From Acidaminococcus fermentans (GTDB taxonomy: Bacteria; Bacillota_C; Negativicutes; Acidaminococcales; Acidaminococcaceae): a stretch of 7,068 nucleotides of DNA. The position numbers and the translations under genes were made by a program. The first letter of the stretch is position 1; every line of letters begins with the position of its first letter. The notes beneath the pieces are model-generated. The model did not search any database, was not told where the DNA came from, and saw only the letters and a program-made list of their open reading frames with translations. The DNA lies in assembly GCA_004555735.1 (NCBI GenBank), contig SFHH01000106.1:1-7068 (forward strand). The letters run 5' to 3'. Shown here piece after piece: positions 6,948 to 7,068 of the stretch.

Positions 6948-7068
6948 TTACAGATGGAACAGACCAAGTACCAGGCCGCAGGCCAGGGAGATCCAGGACA
7001 GGACCCACAGGCGGGGAGCACAGAAGGTGAGCAGTTCTTTGATGGAGATACCAGCCAGGCCGCAGGCC
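6948..7068 (-). CDS. Membrane protein, C-terminal fragment (convergent gene)
   Basis: Read on the minus strand, an open frame enters at the window edge and ends with TAA at 6950-6948, giving the last 39 residues. It begins in-frame at ACGLAGISIKELL and ends with a hydrophobic stretch of about 19 residues (WVLSWISLACGLVLGLFHL), a likely final transmembrane helix finishing almost at the C-terminus. Support for it being real: it stops just before a bidirectional terminator, as a convergent gene should, and the residue pattern is membrane-like. A 14-base direct repeat (CCAGGCCGCAGGCC at 6971-6984 and 7055-7068, 84 bases apart and so in the same frame) encodes the ACGL found twice. It may be a transporter or permease, but the fragment is too short for me to name a family. 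Confidence 0.62.
   Translation of the reverse strand, partial: ACGLAGISIKELLTFCAPRLWVLSWISLACGLVLGLFHL

Noticed and set aside
5992..7008. 338-codon minus-strand open frame opposite the ligase gene
   Set aside because: It runs through the long terminator hairpin, its product is a low-complexity Gln/His/Pro-rich shadow, and it conflicts in frame with the better-supported membrane fragment ending at 6948.
6971..7068. 14-base direct repeat CCAGGCCGCAGGCC (6971-6984 and 7055-7068) as a mobile element or attachment site
   Set aside because: It lies within a coding frame at an exact codon multiple and is more simply explained by the tetrapeptide ACGL occurring twice in a membrane protein.

Overview
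The window reads as chromosome from a diderm Firmicute (class Negativicutes; an Acidaminococcaceae-like genome would fit, but genus is a guess). Two signs point there together. valS is controlled by a classic Firmicutes T-box leader with a sigma-A type promoter and AAGGAGG ribosome binding sites. The same transcription unit ends in a membrane ligase/polymerase of the O-antigen kind, expected in a cell with an outer membrane. Base composition is fairly GC-rich throughout by eye, and codon use looks uniform, so nothing suggests recent transfer of a gene.

Layout. 1-1236: 3' part of a plus-strand gene for a von Willebrand factor A (vWA) domain protein of the NorD/CobT kind; its start lies outside the window. 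1236-1376: no gene, but almost the whole stretch forms one long imperfect palindrome, not explained by any gene or ordinary terminator. 1387-1671: promoter, T-box riboswitch (specifier GUC, valine), intrinsic terminator and Shine-Dalgarno sequence of valS. 1672-4326 valS, 4346-5626 folC and 5632-6888 an O-antigen ligase/polymerase-like membrane protein, separated by only 19 and 5 bases and so very likely one operon. 6891-6940: a very long perfect hairpin that should terminate transcription from both sides. 6948-7068: C-terminal end of a convergent minus-strand membrane protein gene.

How it fits together. Uncharged tRNA-Val should relieve termination in the leader and raise transcription of valS and, by read-through, of folC and the ligase. 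ValS charges tRNA-Val, FolC makes (poly)glutamylated folates, and the last gene probably acts on surface glycans; the first two are a common Firmicutes pair, while the third is a functionally unrelated passenger. I see no defence system, mobile element with a transposase, CRISPR array, tRNA or rRNA. The item most worth following up is the 141-base palindrome at 1236-1376.
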